NCBI RefSeq assembly: GCF_009930815.1
Contig: NZ_CP022222.1
Location: 3,824,501-3,888,500 of the forward strand
Reading direction: 5' to 3'
Length of the DNA stretch: 64,000 nucleotides
Source: Bradyrhizobium sp. CCBAU 051011
GTDB taxonomy: Bacteria > Pseudomonadota > Alphaproteobacteria > Rhizobiales > Xanthobacteraceae
Part shown: piece by piece, positions 56,782-64,000 of the stretch
Layout: each line of letters opens with the position of its first letter
Numbering within the stretch: the stretch's first letter is position 1
The notes under the pieces: model-generated
The model's input: only the letters and a program-made list of their open reading frames with translations
Database searches by the model: none
Told to the model about the DNA's origin: nothing
Made by a program: the position numbers and the translations under genes

Positions 56782-57618
56782 CTACGCGGCCGGAATAAAC
56801 GCATATCCCTGCCCATCTTCGACAATTCTACCAATGCCTGGTCGATCTAGGTGAGCGCCGGCTAGCCACGTATGTGTATCCGCTGCGTTTTGGAGCAGCT
56901 TGATCCGGCTAGCCCTCGCTATGGACTCGTCATCGTCATGGGCCCAAGTAAGCTCGGGACGGGCAAACTGCGCAGCAGGAACGTGGATCAGGTCGCCGCA
57001 GAATAAGATCTCGTCCTCGTCAGTGCTGAGGAGATAACCCATATGGCCCGGAGCGTGCCCAGGTATTGCCACCGCCAGCAAATGATCGGCCAGCCGGTCT
57101 CCTCCGTTAATTGGGGCAAGGAGCGGACGAAACTCAGCTAGATTTGGCTCGGCAAGGAACCCCCCAACGGCTTCCTCCCCTATCACGATCTTGCTCAGGT
57201 TGTTAAATACCCGTCGACCGTCAGGCGTCAGAAGGCCATTGATGTGGTCGCCATGAGCATGAGTGAGGGCGACCGTCGTGATTGATGACGTGTAGATGCC
57301 TGCCTCCGCCATCGCCTCCCCGAGGTGACCCATGGAGGGCTCCCAACTCCCGCCCGCTCCACAATCAATCAAAACGCGGTCGATGCCAGAGCGATCGAAT
57401 AGGAAGCAGTTGACCGACAATCGAACTAGAGAATTGTCCCGGTGAGGCGATTCAGTCTGCCTACGTATTCTGTTGTTGGGATACTTGAGGGATTCGGCGG
57501 GCAGGTCGACATATCCATCAGAGAGTGACCAAATCCTCCATGACCCCGAAGCGCAGCCCAAGGTGTTGGCGCTTTGTGACAGAAATTCCACGGACAACCT
57601 GCCAAGTGGGTGATTCAC
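56782..57618 (-). CDS. MBL-fold metallo-hydrolase (lactonase-like)
   Basis: The 278-residue product has metal motif TVALTHAHGDHINGL (HxHxDH), later VAIPGHAPGHMGYLL and EILFCGDLIHVPAAQ. The layout resembles quorum-quenching or other MBL hydrolases of about 280 residues. No signal peptide is clear. The start is a GTG at 57618 without a visible ribosome site; an internal start in LSVEFLSQ is possible. It follows the NTF2-like gene by 22 bases on the same strand. The region is visibly lower in GC and uses different codons from the formate operon. Confidence 0.86.
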   Translation of the reverse strand: MNHPLGRLSVEFLSQSANTLGCASGSWRIWSLSDGYVDLPAESLKYPNNRIRRQTESPHRDNSLVRLSVNCFLFDRSGIDRVLIDCGAGGSWEPSMGHLGEAMAEAGIYTSSITTVALTHAHGDHINGLLTPDGRRVFNNLSKIVIGEEAVGGFLAEPNLAEFRPLLAPINGGDRLADHLLAVAIPGHAPGHMGYLLSTDEDEILFCGDLIHVPAAQFARPELTWAHDDDESIARASRIKLLQNAADTHTWLAGAHLDRPGIGRIVEDGQGYAFIPAA

Positions 57619-57640
57619 TTTTTAAAACGGCACCGAACCG

Positions 57641-58168
57641 CTAGGTTTTCGAAGTCATGACTTTCTGAGCGATCTTCCAGGTTCCGTTGACCTTTAAGCA
57701 TGACAACAGGTCGGTGAAGTAACGAGGCGGAATCTGTAATTTCAACTTCACAAGCGCGAGCTCTCCCTCAACGTCTATTGACAGGATCTGATCCTGGCGT
57801 TTGAGGCCCTGTTCTTTTGGTGCCTTCAAATTGCGGACGGCTGCCAGCCAGGTCGCAATTGGCGTCACGCTCACGTCGCCGTCGTCGCCGACCTTGGTCA
57901 CGGAACTCAGGGGATGAAATATGGACGCAAACTTGTCTGCATCCATTTCATAAGCACCGTCAAAATACGTCTGCGCTAGAGAGCGCAAGGCATGAGCATC
58001 GGCATCCATAAGCTTGTTATCCGTAGGGTTGTTGTTTGGAACGGGAGGAGACTGCGCATAGCTGATCGTCCGGTCTCCAAGCATCAAACCAGGAGCGCTG
58101 ACGAGCGTAGCTCCAAAAGTCACGCTGGCAGATCGGCTCAAAAATGCCCGTCGATCCATTTTTGACAT
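57641..58168 (-). CDS. NTF2/SnoaL-like exported protein
   Basis: The 175-residue product has a twin-arginine-type signal (MDRRAFLSRSASVTFGATL). The mature part has the small cone fold pattern ALRSLAQTYFDGAYEMDADK, FHPLSSVTKVGDDGDV and IDVEGELALVKLKLQIPPRY, ending WKIAQKVM, which fits the lumazine-binding-like branch of NTF2 proteins. AGGGAGAGC precedes the ATG. It is divergent from a LysR regulator across 161 bases, so it and the MBL gene are the likely targets. The substrate is unknown. Confidence 0.76.
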   Translation of the reverse strand: MSKMDRRAFLSRSASVTFGATLVSAPGLMLGDRTISYAQSPPVPNNNPTDNKLMDADAHALRSLAQTYFDGAYEMDADKFASIFHPLSSVTKVGDDGDVSVTPIATWLAAVRNLKAPKEQGLKRQDQILSIDVEGELALVKLKLQIPPRYFTDLLSCLKVNGTWKIAQKVMTSKT

Positions 58169-58286
58169 TTTTGCTCTCCCTAAAAGTGAGTTTCAGTTGC
58201 GCTCTTCAGAAGCCGGCAAAAACGTACGGAAAGTTGCCTCAAATCTTGCTGTGGCCAAATCTAGGACAACGTGGCTTATGAAACTA

Positions 58287-58301
58287 GCCATGTTGCATGG
58301 C
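58287..58301. promoter_or_regulatory. Palindrome in the LysR divergent gap
   Basis: GCCATG-TTG-CATGGC is a perfect 15-bp dyad lying between copies of GGCTTATGA (58272-58280) and GGGCTTATGA (58304-58313). It is 29 bases before the LysR start. Such sites in divergent gaps are typical LysR operators, though this one is not a T-N11-A match. Confidence 0.4.
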
Positions 58302-58329
58302 ATGGGCTTATGAGTGATATTCATAGATC

Positions 58330-59211
58330 ATGAGAAACGAACTGAACGAACTTGCCACGTTTGCAGTCGTCGCCAGTGAACGAAGCTTTACGCGAGCTGC
58401 GGCAAAGATTGGTGTGTCTCAGTCGGCCCTGAGCCACACGATCCGGGGACTTGAGCAACGGCTCGAGTTGCAGCTTCTTGCTCGAACGACCAAGAGCGTC
58501 GCACCAACCGCCGCAGGGGCAGCTCTTTTGAAAGAACTGTCTCCGGCACTTGAGCAAATTGCTCGTGCTATCAACGAAGCCCGAAACGTTCGGCACCGAG
58601 CTGCAGGGCGCCTTCGAATTGTAATGTCCCGGTCGGCTGCTGTGATGGTATTGTTGCCGCGGCTCACGGCATTCGCGGAAGCCTACCCTGACATCGTTCT
58701 TGATGTTGTTACTGTCACTGGCCCTGTAGACCTCGTTGCGGGCGAGTTCGACGCCGGTATTCAACTCGGCGAGTACATTCAAAAGGACATGATCGCGGTG
58801 CGGGTCACGCAAGAGCTGCGATTGGCGGTGATCGGATCGCCTGGCTATTTTTCATCACGAAACATTCCTCGGAAGCCCAAGGATCTAAATGACCATCGAT
58901 GCATAGGCCTGCGTCTTCCAGGCGGTCCATATCGGTGGGAATTCGAGAAAGGACGAAAGGCGATCACTGTTGGCGTGAATGGCCCGCTCATAATCGATGA
59001 TACCCACCTGGTGATTCAGGCGGCACTCGCTGGCGCCGGCCTAGGACTCGCATTCGAAGAGCAGGTCGCAGAGCATGTTGCGAAGCGTCGCCTTATTCGC
59101 GTGCTCGAGGACTGGACGCCGCCAATTCCCGGATTCTTCATGTATTACCCCAGTCGTAAGCATCAGCCGGCTGCTCTGTCTGCACTATCGAACGCGCTGC
59201 GAGCCTCTTAA
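58330..59211 (+). CDS. LysR-family transcriptional regulator
   Basis: The 293-residue product has an N-terminal winged helix (NELATFAVVASERSFTRAAA, then VSQSALSHTIRGLEQRL) and the effector domain (RLRIVMSRSAAVMVLLPRL, DLVAGEFDAGIQLGEYIQKD, LVIQAALAGAGLGLAFEEQ). It is typical in length. It is divergent from the NTF2-like/MBL pair and probably controls it. The frame begins at ATG 58330 with a weak purine tract upstream. Confidence 0.91.
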   Translation: MRNELNELATFAVVASERSFTRAAAKIGVSQSALSHTIRGLEQRLELQLLARTTKSVAPTAAGAALLKELSPALEQIARAINEARNVRHRAAGRLRIVMSRSAAVMVLLPRLTAFAEAYPDIVLDVVTVTGPVDLVAGEFDAGIQLGEYIQKDMIAVRVTQELRLAVIGSPGYFSSRNIPRKPKDLNDHRCIGLRLPGGPYRWEFEKGRKAITVGVNGPLIIDDTHLVIQAALAGAGLGLAFEEQVAEHVAKRRLIRVLEDWTPPIPGFFMYYPSRKHQPAALSALSNALRAS

Positions 59212-59258
59212 CAACCAGCAGTGTCTGGGTGGCCACCACGTCACGAACTGCCTGCTCA

Positions 59259-60428
59259 TCACTTCGCCGGAAGAACAAAGGTCTGGCCGGGATAAATCAG
59301 GTTGGGATTTCGGATCTGTTCCCGGTTCGCCTTGTAAATCACGGAATAGCGCGTGCCCGCGCCGTACGAGAGCTGGCTGAGACGCCACAGGCTGTCGCCG
59401 CGGGAGACCGTGGTAGTCGTGATCTTCGGCACGACCACGGCGGAGGACGAGCCGCCGTCTGGCAAAACAATGCCGCCCGCGGCCGCAAGCTGTGGCTGTT
59501 GTGGGGTGCCCGAGTCGGCGCGCTTGGGCTGCCCCGACACGGATGCGGTCACCGCGGTGTCGGGAACGTTGAACGGCACCTCGGCGCGTGCACGCACCGA
59601 GCCTGAGCTCGACGCTTCGTCCAGCCTGACACGGTAGCTGCCCGGCGAGACCCCTTCGTTGATCGTGACCGCAAAACGTCCATCCGCGCCGGCCGTCACC
59701 GAGGTAACGAAGCTGTCGTTGAGATAAAGCCGCAAGCCTGCGCCGGGGCGCGCCTGGCCGCTCACATGGAATTTGCCGCCCGGCTCGATCTCGACGGCCT
59801 CCACAACCACGGCGCCGGCCGCCGGCTTTGACCCAGCCGGCTGCGACAGCACGACAGTGGGCTTGTCCGGCGTCACCAGCGCCACCATCGGCCGTTCGGT
59901 CGATTTCGGCTCCAGCGCCGTTGTTACGCGCTGCTTCGACGTCGTCTGTTTGCCGTCCGCCTGTTTGGCGCGCAGCGTCAGGTCGTAAGTGCCTGACGGA
60001 AGTCGAGGCGGGATCATGACGAATTGTCCGGATGGATCCGCGACCGCGCGATCATGCACCTCGCCGTTACGCAGCAGCTCCACCGTTGCGCCTGGCGCCG
60101 CCCGACCCGCGATGACCGCGTCGCCTGAGGGCTCGATACGGGCAATGTCGAACGTCGGCACGCCGTCGCTGTTCTCCGGCGATGGTGGCGGTCCGATCAG
60201 CGCGTCCACGACGGCGTTAGCTTCCGCTTTCGCCGCTGCCAGTGGGGCCGGACTCTGTTTTAGCCCGTCAGACGAGGGTCCTGAGATCGCCGGCGCATTT
60301 GTTGCGGCGGTGGTATCAGCCGGCGCGTCGCGGCGAACGTAGAAGATGGCGGCGGCAGCCGCCACGCCACAGGCCGCAACAAGAGCAATGATGGGGATGA
60401 TTGTTCGGCTCGCCGATATGGCAGTCAT
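59259..60428 (-). CDS. LysM domain protein, membrane-anchored
   Basis: The 389-residue product has an N-terminal membrane segment (TIIPIIALVAACGVAAAAAIFY), a long Ala/Pro/Ser-rich region with beta-sandwich-like repeats (IEPSGDAVIAGRAAPGATVEL and VEIEPGGKFHVSGQARPGAG share a pattern; LYLNDSFVTSVTAGADGRF follows), and a C-terminal LysM (SRGDSLWRLSQLSYGAGTRY, NPNLIYPGQTFVLP). It would sit in the periplasm and bind peptidoglycan. The repeats with E-P-G-G suggest Ig-like modules. Standalone gene. Confidence 0.87.
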   Translation of the reverse strand: MTAISASRTIIPIIALVAACGVAAAAAIFYVRRDAPADTTAATNAPAISGPSSDGLKQSPAPLAAAKAEANAVVDALIGPPPSPENSDGVPTFDIARIEPSGDAVIAGRAAPGATVELLRNGEVHDRAVADPSGQFVMIPPRLPSGTYDLTLRAKQADGKQTTSKQRVTTALEPKSTERPMVALVTPDKPTVVLSQPAGSKPAAGAVVVEAVEIEPGGKFHVSGQARPGAGLRLYLNDSFVTSVTAGADGRFAVTINEGVSPGSYRVRLDEASSSGSVRARAEVPFNVPDTAVTASVSGQPKRADSGTPQQPQLAAAGGIVLPDGGSSSAVVVPKITTTTVSRGDSLWRLSQLSYGAGTRYSVIYKANREQIRNPNLIYPGQTFVLPAK

Positions 60429-60525
60429 GGTACTCGTCCGTCTGCCGGATCGTTGGCTCGGCGGTACTCTATACCGTATCGGACGGGGAGGGTACCGGGA
60501 AAATGCGGGCCTTCGGCTCGCTACC

Positions 60526-61551
60526 CTACAACCAGCCGGCGCGGCGAAAGCGCCAGAACAATCCCGCGCACACGAGCAGGATGGTGCCGATCACGCCGAA
60601 ATAGCCGTATTCCCACTCCAGTTCCGGCATATGCTTGAAGTTCATGCCGTAGATGCCGGCGATCGCGGTCGGGACCGCGATGATGGCGAGCCATGACGCC
60701 AGCTTCTTGGATACCGCAGTTTCCTGCGCCTGGCCGACTAGCAGGCTCGCCTCGAAGGCAAACGCCAGCACCTCGCGAAGCGAGTCGATCCGCTCCTGCA
60801 CGGTACGGACATGATCAGTGACGTCTCGGAACAGCGGCCGCATCGCCGGCCGCACCATCGGCAAATTGTCGTGCTCGAGCCGGCGGCAGACCTCGACCAG
60901 CGGGCCGACCGCATTGCGCAGGCGCAACAGGTCGCGACGCAGCATATACAGCCGCTCGATCTGCGCCCGCGTCATCGCGCTTGCGAGTACCTGTTCCTCC
61001 ATCGCTTCGACTTCTTCCTGGATGGTCTCGATCACAGGTGAGTAATTGTCGACGATGAAATCTAGGATGGCGTAGAGAATGTAGTCCTCGCCGCGGGCGA
61101 GCGCGCGTGGGCAACTCTCGCAGCGCTCGCGAACCGCCTTGTAGGACGTCGAGGCGCCGTGGCGCACCGAGACGATGTATCCCTCGCCGACGAACAGATG
61201 CGTCTCGCCGAATGCGATGCTGTTGCCATCGAGCTGCGCGGTCCGCGCCACGATGAACAGCGCGTCGCCATACTGTTCGATCTTCGGCCGCTGATGCGCA
61301 TGGTCGGCATCCTCGATCGCAAGGTCATGCAACTCGAACTGCTACTGCACGCGGCGCAGTACGGCGATATCGGGTTCGTGGAGTCCGATCCAGACCACGT
61401 GGTCGGGCTTGCTGCGCCAACCCGAGGCTTCATCGATGGCGATGTTGGCGATACGCCGACCTTCGACGTAGACGCCGGCCGCGACCACGCCATCGGAGGT
61501 GACCGGCTCGGTTTTTACAATGCCTGGCGATGCGACGTTCATGGCTTCCAC
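60526..61551 (-). pseudogene. corA: CorA-type magnesium channel gene with an in-frame amber codon
   Basis: The N-terminal part (61342-61551) reads VTSDGVVAAGVYVEGRRIAN then DHVVWIGLHEPDIAVLRRVQ and stops at TAG (61342-61344). The same frame continues directly as QFELHDLAIEDADHAHQRPK. Only one base change, CAG to TAG, breaks it, giving 342 codons in all. The rest is intact: CorA coiled coil (VEAMEEQVLASAMTRAQIER), GMN motif (IAGIYGMNFKHMPELEWEYG) and the final membrane helices. A start in the second part (TTG 61332) would lack the N-terminal strand. Confidence 0.87.
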
Positions 61552-61797
61552 CCTCGACTGGTTGCTGCCGAAACTTGCTTCGCGGCGTTATTTTCCAAGA
61601 GGCTAGCACCACGAAATCCGCCGTCAATGCGATCGGGGCAAAGATATTCCCGCAACCCATTTCGACGATTGGTGAACCCTGCGGATCTTTATGCCGTACC
61701 TATGTGAAAGGGCCGCCGTGCCTCTCGAAATCCTATGTGCGTCGCCGCATGTTCGATTATCCGGCGCGCGGTTCGCGCCACATCGGGAGCATGGAAC

Positions 61798-62205
61798 ATG
61801 ACTCTTCTCTATTCGTATGGTCCGGCTGGTGGCTTCTCCATTGGCCGCCCGTTCCGTCGCGTACGGAGCGCACTGAGAACAATCCACCGCGCGATCGCCG
61901 TCGCAAGGATCCGCCGGCTGCGCAACGAACTGCGGCTGCACGCCGCGACCCGCGCGAACTGGGCACGCTCGCACCAACCCGACGCAGACGCGCATGGTGA
62001 CCGGTTTCCGCGCCAGCCGCTGCATCTCGGCGAAAATGGGATTTTTGACATGCGACAAGTTTCATCCGTATCGACCGCGCTGTTGCGCGCACTGGCCCGC
62101 TTGCTGACATGGTTCGGCAACGAACCGATCAGAGCCTATCGCCCGGAAGCCTATTATATGCGCGGTCCTGGACCGGCGTGGCGGGCAAAGCACGGCGAGG
62201 GCTGA
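61798..62205 (+). CDS. Small basic protein resembling DUF1127, probably frameshifted
   Basis: The product has 135 residues from ATG 61798 (GGGAG upstream). The first 80 look natural: SYGPAGGFSIGRPFRRVRS, then RAIAVARIRRLRNELRLHAA, which is the basic helical pattern of DUF1127-type proteins, then RFPRQPLHLGE. An extra A near 62032-62036 would give GEKWDF and a stop at 62046-62048. As read, the frame runs on for another 50 residues over the end of the dapA relic, so that tail is likely spurious. Confidence 0.42.
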   Translation: MTLLYSYGPAGGFSIGRPFRRVRSALRTIHRAIAVARIRRLRNELRLHAATRANWARSHQPDADAHGDRFPRQPLHLGENGIFDMRQVSSVSTALLRALARLLTWFGNEPIRAYRPEAYYMRGPGPAWRAKHGEG

Positions 62206-62881
62206 CCAGGATCTCATCGGAAAGATCGGCGATAGCGGCCTCGACCAACGACTTTGCCGTTCCGTCCAACGGCACGAGCGGCAGGCGCGTATCGGGCCGG
62301 ATCAGGCCGAGCAGCGCCAGCGCACATTTCAGAGCCGCTGGATGATCAGCGGCCAGCAATTCGGCGATTGGTTGTAGTTGGTATGTATGGAGCGCTCGGC
62401 ATAATACCGGGACGATGTTGGCTACCGCCGAAACGCAGCCGTGGCCGCCGGCGGTCATATAAGCCGACGCCGTGGCGTCATCGCCGGTCCGTAGACGGAA
62501 GTTCGGCGGCAGCCGCGGTCGCAGGCGGGCAGGGCGCGCGATATTGCAGGTGCCGTCCAGCAACCCGATAAACTGCGCTGACTCGGCCAGCCTCGACAGC
62601 GTCGTGTCGGTCAATTCGCGGACGGTCCGTGCTGGGATATCGTGCAGGATCATCGGCAGCGCGGTGGACGCGGCGATGGCGCGGAAATGCGCGGCCACGC
62701 CCTCCTGCATCGGCTTGTTATAGTAGGGCACGACAGACAGCACGGCATCGGCGCCGGCACGCTCGGCCCGCATCGTCAATTCGATCGCGCGATCGGTTGA
62801 GTTTGATCCAGCGCCCGCAACGACGCGTGTGCGGCCTTGTGCAATCTCGACGGCGCAACGATTGCGGCCGTCGACCTTCAC
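62129..62881 (-). pseudogene. Decayed dihydrodipicolinate synthase (dapA) paralogue
   Basis: The product has 250 codons, matching DapA from about residue 55 onward: GRTRVVAGAGSNSTDRAIEL, GADAVLSVVPYYNKPMQEGV, then ALPMILHDIPARTVREL. The catalytic Tyr position is His (LHDIP). The Schiff-base Lys (usually in GVKDATGN) is Leu in IGLLDGTCNIARP. The first TIM-barrel strands with the TT pair are gone; a palindromic-repeat-like segment lies at the break (62889-62926). It cannot be an active DapA and may be untranslated. Confidence 0.8.
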
Positions 62882-62888
62882 ATACCAC

Positions 62889-62926
62889 TGCCGGGGATTA
62901 TGGGTCTCTGCGTTCGCCGGGACGAC
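62889..62926. repeat. Short intergenic repeat at the broken dapA end
   Basis: The minus strand reads GTCGTCCCGGCGAACGCAGA then GACCCATAATCCCCGGC, a form I know as a common intergenic repeat of Bradyrhizobium genomes (established by familiarity only). It sits exactly where the dapA homology is lost. Confidence 0.35.
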
Positions 62927-62936
62927 AGCGCGGTCT

Positions 62937-62953
62937 TTATAGGATTCCTATAA
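62937..62953. promoter_or_regulatory. 17-bp perfect palindrome upstream of the kdp genes
   Basis: TTATAGGA-T-TCCTATAA is an exact dyad 110 bases before the first small ORF of the kdp region. A second CCTATG/CATAGG pair is at 62980 and 63048. It may bind a regulator or hold a promoter; no known KdpE site is claimed. Confidence 0.4.
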
Positions 62954-63062
62954 CGTCGCCATCCCTCCCGTCTCGAAAACCTATGCGCCAGGTGGCACGT
63001 CACCACCATCCAATATGCCGGTCACCCGTTCGGCCGGCGGTTACGTCGCATAGGAACATCCC

Positions 63063-63146
63063 ATGGTGGACATTGTCATGCTGGCGCTCGGGCTCGGCTT
63101 CTTCGTGGCAGGCATCGGTTACGCCTACGCCTGCGAACGGTTTTAG
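63063..63146 (+). CDS. 27-residue membrane peptide at the head of the kdp operon
   Basis: It begins MVDIVMLALGLGFF, then VAGIGYAYACERF, a single hydrophobic helix with a charged end. The AACATCCC before the ATG is not a strong ribosome site. It ends 11 bases before kdpF. The similarity of CERF to the RPERF end of KdpF hints at related or duplicated small subunits. Confidence 0.6.
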   Translation: MVDIVMLALGLGFFVAGIGYAYACERF

Positions 63147-63157
63147 AGGAGCGCGCC

Positions 63158-63247
63158 ATGATCTTTGATTTCTCGCTTGCCGGCCTCGTCTCGCTCGGCC
63201 TGTTGTTCTACCTGACCTACGCGCTGCTGCGGCCAGAACGGTTCTGA
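63158..63247 (+). CDS. kdpF: KdpF small subunit of the potassium-transporting ATPase
   Basis: The 29-residue peptide has one hydrophobic helix and ends YLTYALLRPERF, which is the KdpF hallmark. It stabilises the KdpABC complex. GAGGAGCGC precedes the ATG. Confidence 0.87.
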   Translation: MIFDFSLAGLVSLGLLFYLTYALLRPERF

Positions 63248-63254
63248 GTTCGTC

Positions 63255-63350
63255 ATGACAACGCTCGCCGCCATCATGCTGGCATTCGTTGCGACCACGG
63301 CGTTGCTCGTCGTTCTCACCAACCTGTTGTTGACTGCACGGAAATCTTGA
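63255..63350 (+). CDS. 31-residue membrane peptide between kdpF and kdpA
   Basis: It begins MTTLAAIMLAFVATTALLVV, then LTNLLLTARKS, again a single helix. The start is 7 bases after the kdpF stop and the end is 9 bases before kdpA. The tight spacing supports translation; no name is known to me. Confidence 0.58.
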   Translation: MTTLAAIMLAFVATTALLVVLTNLLLTARKS

Positions 63351-63359
63351 GGCTTTGCT

Positions 63360-64000
63360 ATGACACTCATCGGCTGGATTCAGATCATTCTCTACTGCGC
63401 CGTCGTCGTCGCGCTGGTAAAGCCGCTCGGCTGGTACATGACGCGCGTCTTCAACGGCGAGTCCACCTTTCTGTCTCCGGTGCTGCGCCCGGTCGAACGC
63501 GGGCTGTACTGGATCGGCGGCGTCGATGAGACGCGCGAGCAGCATTGGCTGACCTATACGGTGGCGATGCTGCTGTTCCATGTCGGCGGCTTCCTCATCA
63601 TCTACGGCCTGATGCGGCTACAGGCGCTGTTGCCGCTCAATCCGGCGGAGCAATCCGCCGTCGCCCCGGATCTGTCCTTCAACACGGCGATCTCGTTCAT
63701 CACCAACACCAACTGGCAGAACTACGGCGGCGAGAGCACGGTATCGTACCTGGTGCAGATGCTGGGGCTGACGCATCAGAACTTCCTGTCGGCGGCAACC
63801 GGGATCGCGCTGGCGGTGGCGCTGATCCGCGGCTTTTCCCGCTCCTCGATGCGCACCATCGGCAATTTCTGGGTCGATGTAACCCGCTGCGCCCTCTATG
63901 TGCTGCTGCCGATCTGCATCGTCTACACGCTGTTCCTGGTCTGGCAGGGCATGCCGCAGACGCTCGGCGCTTATGTCGAGGCGACGACACTGGAGGGTGC
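63360..64000 (+). CDS. kdpA: Potassium-transporting ATPase subunit KdpA (5' part)
   Basis: 213 residues are visible; the gene runs off the window. It begins [20 protein letters not shown], then [21 protein letters not shown], the first selectivity loop [20 protein letters not shown] and [20 protein letters not shown]. KdpA forms the K+ pathway of the P-type KdpFABC pump used at low potassium. It follows the 31-residue ORF, with ATG 63360. Confidence 0.97.
   Translation, partial: MTLIGWIQIILYCAVVVALVKPLGWYMTRVFNGESTFLSPVLRPVERGLYWIGGVDETREQHWLTYTVAMLLFHVGGFLIIYGLMRLQALLPLNPAEQSAVAPDLSFNTAISFITNTNWQNYGGESTVSYLVQMLGLTHQNFLSAATGIALAVALIRGFSRSSMRTIGNFWVDVTRCALYVLLPICIVYTLFLVWQGMPQTLGAYVEATTLEG

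Overview
The window looks like chromosome of a Bradyrhizobium-type alphaproteobacterium. It has high GC, and a ROSE-type RNA thermometer sits in front of a small heat-shock gene. It also carries cytochrome bd/CIO oxidase, polyhydroxybutyrate (PHB) genes, an NAD-dependent molybdenum formate dehydrogenase and short palindromic intergenic repeats. Genus assignment is inference from gene content and motifs; no database was searched.

Bases 1-19,300 are one uninterrupted plus-strand run. It encodes the end of pyruvate dehydrogenase (E2, then a lipoyl-E3), a TAXI binding protein, the C4-dicarboxylate carrier DctA, PhaA, PhaB, a thioesterase, a phasin, malic enzyme, NDH-2, a cyanide-insensitive bd-type oxidase (CydAB), a DctB/DctD-like two-component pair and PHA synthase. 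Read together this is a route from dicarboxylate to pyruvate to acetyl-CoA to PHB, with non-proton-pumping outlets for NADH. Bases 19,400-24,900 hold a periplasmic copper-handling group: His-rich protein, lipoprotein, TolC-like protein, multicopper oxidase, cupredoxin, CusF-like protein, DUF411 protein and a small membrane protein.

Bases 25,400-34,150 form a heat-stress block: glycosyltransferase, hypotheticals, two Hsp20, GroEL, GroES and a DegP/HtrA protease. It is framed by an imperfect direct repeat that includes the 3' part of tRNA-Ile2(CAU). The intact tRNA is at the right end and a 48-base fragment is at the left end, so this may be an old tRNA-associated insertion.

Bases 34,300-56,700 are largely molybdenum and formate genes. 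They include two orphan-looking binding proteins, a degenerate MoeA, a MoeA fused to a binding-protein-like domain, MobA, FdhD, MobB, MoeA, a TusA-like protein, a sigma-54 response regulator and its histidine kinase, an oxalate/formate-type transporter, and a two-gene NAD-linked formate dehydrogenase (fused gamma-beta, then alpha). A consensus sigma-54 promoter, preceded by two 15-bp palindromes, lies before the transporter. A weaker sigma-54 match lies before the dehydrogenase. I infer that the adjacent kinase/regulator pair controls formate or oxalate uptake and oxidation.

Bases 56,780-59,210 look lower in GC (MBL hydrolase, NTF2-like protein, LysR regulator). After that come a LysM protein, a CorA-type channel gene broken by an in-frame amber codon, a small DUF1127-like gene with an apparent frameshift, a decayed dapA paralogue without its active-site lysine, and the start of a kdp operon with three tiny membrane-protein ORFs before kdpA, which runs off the window.
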